The position numbers and the translations under genes were made by a program. Below are positions 58,311 to 64,000 of a DNA stretch of 64,000 nt, one piece after another. The DNA is from Closterium sp. Naga37s-1. Its lineage: Eukaryota; Streptophyta; Zygnematophyceae; Desmidiales; Closteriaceae. The notes below the pieces were generated by a model that was given only the letters and a program-made list of their open reading frames with translations, was not told the origin of the DNA and did not search any database. The number at the start of each line of letters is the position of its first letter. The first letter of the stretch is position 1. Location of the stretch: positions 3,127,001 to 3,191,000 of the forward strand of contig CANJKZ010000080.1 in the NCBI GenBank assembly GCA_947471745.1, given 5' to 3'.

Positions 58311-61300
58311 CTGCGGGGGGAAGGGGAGAGGGGATACACACGAGAGGAAGGCGAGTGAGGAGGGACTTACGTCGACCATAAAAGTAGCTAGAGGAAACGC
58401 ACTTGAAGTATGAAACGTGGCGAATTTCGAGCGATCTGCGGGGGGAAGGGGAGAGGGGATACACACGAGAGGAAGGCGAGTGAGGAGGGACTTACGTCGA
58501 CCATAAAAGTAGCTAGAGGAAACGCACTTGAAGTATGAAACGTGGCGAATTTCGAGCGATCTGCGGGGGGAAGGGGAGAGGGGATACACACGAGAGGAAG
58601 GCGAGTGAGGAGGGACTTACGTCGACCATAAAAGTAGCTAGAGGAAACGCACTTGAAGTATGAAACGTGGCGAATTTCGAGCGATCTGCGGGGGGAAGGG
58701 GAGAGGGGATACACACGAGAGGAAGGCGAGTGAGGAGGGACTTACGTCGACCATAAAAGTAGCTAGAGGAAACGCACTTGAAGTATGAAACGTGGCGAGT
58801 TTCGAGCGATCTGCGGGGGGAAGGGGAGAGGGGATACACACGAGAGGAAGGCGAGTGAGGAGGGACTTACGTCGACCATAAAAGTAGCTAGAGGAAACGC
58901 ACTTGAAGTATGAAACGTGGCGAATTTCGAGCGATCTGCGGGGGGAAGGGGAGAGGGGATACACACGAGAGGAAGGCGAGTGAGGAGGGACTTACGTCGA
59001 CCATAAAAGTAGCTAGAGGAAACGCACTTGAAGTATGAAACGTGGCGAATTTCGAGCGATCTGCGGGGGGAAGGGGAGAGGGGATACACACGAGAGGAAG
59101 GCGAGTGAGGAGGGACTTACGTCGACCATAAAAGTAGCTAGAGGAAACGCACTTGAAGTATGAAACGTGGCGAATTTCGAGCGATCTGCGGGGGGAAGGG
59201 GAGAGGGGATACACACGAGAGGAAGGCGAGTGAGGAGGGACTTACGTCGACCATAAAAGTAGCTAGAGGAAACGCACTTGAAGTATGAAACGTGGCGAAT
59301 TTCGAGCGATCTGCGGGGGGAAGGGGAGAGGGGATACACACGAGAGGAAGGCGAGTGAGGAGGGACTTACGTCGACCATAAAAGTAGCTAGAGGAAACGC
59401 ACTTGAAGTATGAAACGTGGCGAATTTCGAGCGATCTGCGGGGGGAAGGGGAGAGGGGATACACACGAGAGGAAGGCGAGTGAGGAGGGACTTACGTCGA
59501 CCATAAAAGTAGCTAGAGGAAACGCACTTGAAGTATGAAACGTGGCGAATTTCGAGCGATCTGCGGGGGGAAGGGGAGAGGGGATACACACGAGAGGAAG
59601 GCGAGTGAGGAGGGACTTACGTCGACCATAAAAGTAGCTAGAGGAAACGCACTTGAAGTATGAAACGTGGCGAATTTCGAGCGATCTGCGGGGGGAAGGG
59701 GAGAGGGGATACACACGAGAGGAAGGCGAGTGAGGAGGGACTTACGTCGACCATAAAAGTAGCTAGAGGAAACGCACTTGAAGTATGAAACGTGGCGAGT
59801 TTCGAGCGATCTGCGGGGGGAAGGGGAGAGGGGATACACACGAGAGGAAGGCGAGTGAGGAGGGACTTACGTCGACCATAAAAGTAGCTAGAGGAAACGC
59901 ACTTGAAGTATGAAACGTGGCGAGTTTCGAGCGATCTGCGGGGGGAAGGGGAGAGGGGATACACACGAGAGGAAGGCGAGTGAGGAGGGACTTACGTCGA
60001 CCATAAAAGTAGCTAGAGGAAACGCACTTGAAGTATGAAACGTGGCGAATTTCGAGCGATCTGCGGGGGGAAGGGGAGAGGGGATACACACGAGAGGAAG
60101 GCGAGTGAGGAGGGACTTACGTCGACCATAAAAGTAGCTAGAGGAAACGCACTTGAAGTATGAAACGTGGCGAATTTCGAGCGATCTGCGGGGGGAAGGG
60201 GAGAGGGGATACACACGAGAGGAAGGCGAGTGAGGAGGGACTTACGTCGACCATAAAAGTAGCTAGAGGAAACGCACTTGAAGTATGAAACGTGGCGAAT
60301 TTCGAGCGATCTGCGGGGGGAAGGGGAGAGGGGATACACACGAGAGGAAGGCGAGTGAGGAGGGACTTACGTCGACCATAAAAGTAGCTAGAGGAAACGC
60401 ACTTGAAGTATGAAACGTGGCGAATTTCGAGCGATCTGCGGGGGGAAGGGGAGAGGGGATACACACGAGAGGAAGGCGAGTGAGGAGGGACTTACGTCGA
60501 CCATAAAAGTAGCTAGAGGAAACGCACTTGAAGTATGAAACGTGGCGAGTTTCGAGCGATCTGCGGGGGGAAGGGGAGAGGGGATACACACGAGAGGAAG
60601 GCGAGTGAGGAGGGACTTACGTCGACCATAAAAGTAGCTAGAGGAAACGCACTTGAAGTATGAAACGTGGCGAGTTTCGAGCGATCTGCGGGGGGAAGGG
60701 GAGAGGGGATACACACGAGAGGAAGGCGAGTGAGGAGGGACTTACGTCGACCATAAAAGTAGCTAGAGGAAACGCACTTGAAGTATGAAACGTGGCGAAT
60801 TTCGAGCGATCTGCGGGGGGAAGGGGAGAGGGGATACACACGAGAGGAAGGCGAGTGAGGAGGGACTTACGTCGACCATAAAAGTAGCTAGAGGAAACGC
60901 ACTTGAAGTATGAAACGTGGCGAATTTCGAGCGATCTGCGGGGGGAAGGGGAGAGGGGATACACACGAGAGGAAGGCGAGTGAGGAGGGACTTACGTCGA
61001 CCATAAAAGTAGCTAGAGGAAACGCACTTGAAGTATGAAACGTGGCGAATTTCGAGCGATCTGCGGGGGGAAGGGGAGAGGGGATACACACGAGAGGAAG
61101 GCGAGTGAGGAGGGACTTACGTCGACCATAAAAGTAGCTAGAGGAAACGCACTTGAAGTATGAAACGTGGCGAATTTCGAGCGATCTGCGGGGGGAAGGG
61201 GAGAGGGGATACACACGAGAGGAAGGCGAGTGAGGAGGGACTTACGTCGACCATAAAAGTAGCTAGAGGAAACGCACTTGAAGTATGAAACGTGGCGAAT

Positions 61301-61540
61301 TTCGAGCGATCTGCGGGGGGAAGGGGAGAGGGGATACACACGAGAGGAAGGCGAGTGAGGAGGGACTTACGTCGACCATAAAAGTAGCTAGAGGAAACGC
61401 ACTTGAAGTATGAAACGTGGCGAATTTCGAGCGATCTGCGGGGGGAAGGGGAGAGGGGATACACACGAGAGGAAGGCGAGTGAGGAGGGACTTACGTCGA
61501 CCATAAAAGTAGCTAGAGGAAACGCACTTGAAGTATGAAA
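58291..61540. repeat. 125-bp tandem array, 26 units, each an exon-intron unit
   Basis: Twenty-six nearly identical 125-bp units lie head to tail. On the minus strand each contains a 60-base intron (GTAAGTCC to CCCCCCGCAG, with a strong polypyrimidine tract) and a 65-base exon with splice signals on both sides. The exon joins the first 19-20 bases of the downstream exon to the last 45 bases of the upstream exon, showing that the duplicated segment began inside one exon, crossed the intron and ended inside the next. A few units share an A-to-G variant (units 5, 13, 14, 19, 20). In the frame entering from the first exon, the new exon has an in-frame TAG. Confidence 0.93.
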
Positions 61541-61966
61541 CAAGGCAGGAGCGAGATCATGGAGCGCGAACCCATGCAATGGCACGGACGACACGTCAGC
61601 AAAGGCTCCATTGAAGGAGATTACGAGAAGTTGAAAACGAAATAAATTTGCAGGGCAAACAAAGGGGAGACCAACTAACGTAGCGGACAAGCATCCTTCT
61701 TCCACGTGCATCAGCTGTACGACCCGCCACTCACACGATTGCGGTGTAGAGACCACGTTGCCTGTCAGCAACGCAAGCGCTGCTCTCGGTGTGCCTCGCT
61801 GCGACGACGACGCCCCCCCACCCCCCCCCTCCCCCCCCCCCCCTCTCGCTGCGAAGCCCCGCCTTGCAGCGGTCGCGGGGAACGACTGGGAGTACGATCC
61901 GCCTTGCAATCCCGCAGGTCTGAGACGGCTTGCAGACGCGGGCGGCGGAGCCCCATTCTCCTCCAT
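61496..61966 (-). CDS. Candidate first exon upstream of the 125-bp array
   Basis: The minus strand is open from ATG 61966 (MEENGAPPPASASRLRPAGL), through a Gly/Ser-rich part and LISFNGAFADVSS-type sequence, to HTSSAFPLATFMVD at the GTAAGT donor (61494-61495). An alternative Met lies at 62032. The Pro/Ser/Gly-rich start would suit an N-terminal extension, possibly of the kinesin-like protein on the same strand, but no conserved domain is seen, and part of this stretch could be intron. Confidence 0.4.
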
Positions 61967-62032
61967 TGTGAATAAGGAAGAGAAGCAAAAGGCGGGGAAG
62001 CGAAACATGGAAATATGATGCATTGAACCCAA

Positions 62033-63620
62033 CTTCGAAGAGGCTTGCCCTCTGACCTAAGATATATTGCTTCCGGATCTAACCAAAAGTGACCCTAAGG
62101 ATAACAACGTCTAAGAACTATCCTATACATGTCAAGGATACGACTGGGGTCATTTTAGCGCCGAATTGCGTCCGAAAAAAAATCCTTTAGGACGATTTCG
62201 GGATAGGCGATGAGCCTTCACCCTGAAGGAATCTCCGAGGACAGGTCCAGGAAATTACATTCGGGCTAGTACCAACGGCTGGACCCGAAGCGCTCAGAAG
62301 CCAACTCAACAATCTGAAAAAAAAAAAAACAAGAGGCGACAAGGTCGTCCTAGGGTTGCGAAGCATTTTACAAAAGCTCTCTGGTATGTATTTGAACTAT
62401 AAACTCTTGCGAAAAAAAAAACACTAATTAGCTGTAGAGGTTCAAAACAACCTTCCATTGATCATGCAGGGATCGAGCCAGCTACCTTTCAATCGACACC
62501 CTCAATTTCTACTGTCGGAACCAGAGCAACTAAAGACATGAAATATCGTAATTTTGAGGACAATTGTTTTTTGCGACGAAATTGAAACGTTTCTAGGGTT
62601 TGTGTTTCTCTTTTTCCTCCCTCCTTTCCTCTCGCTAGCTAGGTTGATACCCGCCAGCAAGCCATGCTTTACCTACCACTCCAAGGTGAGAAGGATCCTA
62701 AGCCATTATCTAGAACTAACTTAGACTAGTATAAGCTAGACTAGGTTTTTGTAATCTCGTATCCTAGCCGTGTACTTCTATGTTGGTCGTTCTAGAGATA
62801 AGCATGTTGTTTAAGCTTAGATTCTAGTCCCTTCGTAAAGACAGTAGCTTTCCCTTATGTTTTTTAGGTCGTTCATAGTCCCGCATATGTTTTCTCCTCT
62901 AATTTTCTTCTTTTCCTTCATTCATTCTTTCCTTCCTTATTTCCTTCCCTCCTACCTTCCATTTTTACTTCCCTCCTTCATTCCTTCTGTTTACTGCTTC
63001 GGTTTCCTGCTTCCGTTTCCTGTTTTCGTATTATGCTTCTATTTTCTGCTACGGTATGTTTGATGTGCACCTTGACGTGTTTGAGAGACTAACATGTAGG
63101 AAGCCGCACATGACACGATATTAAAATTCTTACATCAGAGTAATGAGACCGCAATTGCTGCTTATTTTTTTTTGCTTTTGTTTGTTGTTTCTGTTTTTTT
63201 TTGCTTCAAAATTCAGTTTATTTTATTAGTAATGGTTTTGCTTCTTGTTGACGTCTACTTTGTCATACTTTTTTCGCATCATCTCTTGTTTTCTCTGCTT
63301 CTTCCTTTCGGTCCAGTTTCTTTCACCGTATTCGCTCTTCATCCCTTCTACTCGTTCCTTCCTTCGTTTTGTGATGCTTGTTTTCTTTCTTCTCCAGGTC
63401 GCACGTACGCCAGACATACTACCTTCTGATTGAGCAAAGCGATTGGGAAATGTTGGATTGTGCGATTTTATTAGATTAGTGTTCATTACAATTTTGCACC
63501 TTGTGTTTCCATCTCTTCATATTTGTCTTTTTTGCAAATGATTGCGTGGTTAATTATCTTTGTGTGAGTAACTATGTTTGGTGTGTGCGTTTGTAAATGT
63601 GTGTTTATACGTAAACGTAC
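62033..63620. other. AT-rich intergenic region, no gene recognised
   Basis: Short A and T homopolymers and CTTCC-rich pyrimidine tracts (62880-62990, 63330-63400) are present. No ORF, RNA gene or transposon end is supported. Confidence 0.5.
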
Positions 63621-63626
63621 GTATGT

Positions 63627-63815
63627 GAGTATGAATGTATGTATGTATGTATGTATGTATGTATGTATGTATGTATGTATGTATGTATGTATGCATGTAT
63701 GTATGTATGTATGTATGTATGTATGTACATATGTATGTGTGTATTTGCGTGTGTATGTATGTATGTATGTATGTACGTATGTATGTGTGTATTTGCGTGT
63801 GTATGTATGTGTAAA
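63627..63815. repeat. (GTAT)n microsatellite
   Basis: About 40 imperfect tetranucleotide repeats of GTAT occur with a few interruptions (GCAT, ACAT, GTGTGTATTTGC). Frames in it (Met-Tyr-Val-Cys or Tyr-Ile-His-Thr) are artefacts. Confidence 0.92.
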
Positions 63816-64000
63816 TCTATACATTGCAATAACAATGCATGTCTGTGATTTTTAACAAAAAGGCTCGAGTCTATCATTTCACAAAAGGTTCATTGGCGCA
63901 CTCAGTGACTCGTGTGCGACCACTTCGAACTGGATTTGATAGGGTTGACTTTTTTTTTAGACTTCACAGATTGTGTTGTTTCATGTGACAGTTGATTATT
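63816..64000. other. Window end, nothing recognised
   Basis: AT-rich sequence has no identifiable feature. Confidence 0.4.

Noticed and set aside
58291..61540. Twenty-four repeated 108-residue proteins, or a CRISPR array
   Set aside because: The frames are repeats of the 125-bp unit reading through an intron-like segment. There are no unique spacers, so it is not CRISPR.
62440..62530. tRNA-like sequence on the minus strand (GGCTCGATCCC resembles a B box)
   Set aside because: I could not form an acceptor stem or anticodon arm, and no proper A box is present.
63574..63877. Met-Tyr-Val-Cys and Tyr-Ile-His-Thr repeat proteins
   Set aside because: They are translations of a (GTAT)n microsatellite.

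Overview
The window looks like nuclear DNA of a streptophyte (green-plant lineage) alga, probably charophyte or zygnematophyte. The evidence is plant-type Ty1/copia elements primed by initiator-Met tRNA, a Mutator-like transposase, spliced genes with GT-AG introns, a kinesin gene with very short exons, and the style of the copia polyproteins, which resembles what I recall from Closterium-type genomes. That assignment is inference. There are no bacterial operons, rRNA genes or CRISPR arrays. About three quarters of the sequence is transposons or tandem repeats.

Layout. 1-8150 (minus strand): a Mutator-like (MULE) transposase pseudogene lies next to exons of a Ulp1/C48-type cysteine protease on the same strand. 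The intron before the protease's last exon holds a copia element, E1 (960-5245, target duplication ACATG). 8150-11990: a duplicated, unrecognised repeat, one copy of which carries a 1.8-kb non-autonomous copia derivative (9639-11457, target duplication CGAAT). 11992-20951: a Ty3/gypsy element with tandem LTR-leader units, an Arg/Ser-rich ORF before gag, gag-protease, a cytosine-5 DNA methyltransferase domain between protease and reverse transcriptase, then RT, RNase H and integrase. 20952-31339: two diverged copies of an unknown spliced sequence flank copia E2, whose 5' LTR is split by a Tc1/mariner element. 31340-46428: a three-level nest, copia E5 inside copia E4 inside copia E3.

46429-64000 is the host-like part. 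It holds a possible AP2-like fragment, a 4.2-kb (GGAGCT)n array, and a minus-strand kinesin-like gene whose small exons join in phase but which carries nonsense codons. Further 5' are two exons between which a 125-bp exon-intron-exon segment has been amplified 26 times. An AT-rich, apparently gene-free end carries a (GTAT)n microsatellite.

How the parts relate. The autonomous copia elements E1-E4 are all on the minus strand, have very short LTRs (94-133 bp) and are broken by nonsense codons, frameshifts or internal deletions. They share a GC-rich repetitive 5' leader and a conserved 3' noncoding block. The protein-less plus-strand derivative keeps both, so these are likely the signals used in trans. 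The two most notable features are the gypsy element with a built-in DNA methyltransferase and the array in which tandem duplication created about 25 new splice-competent exons.
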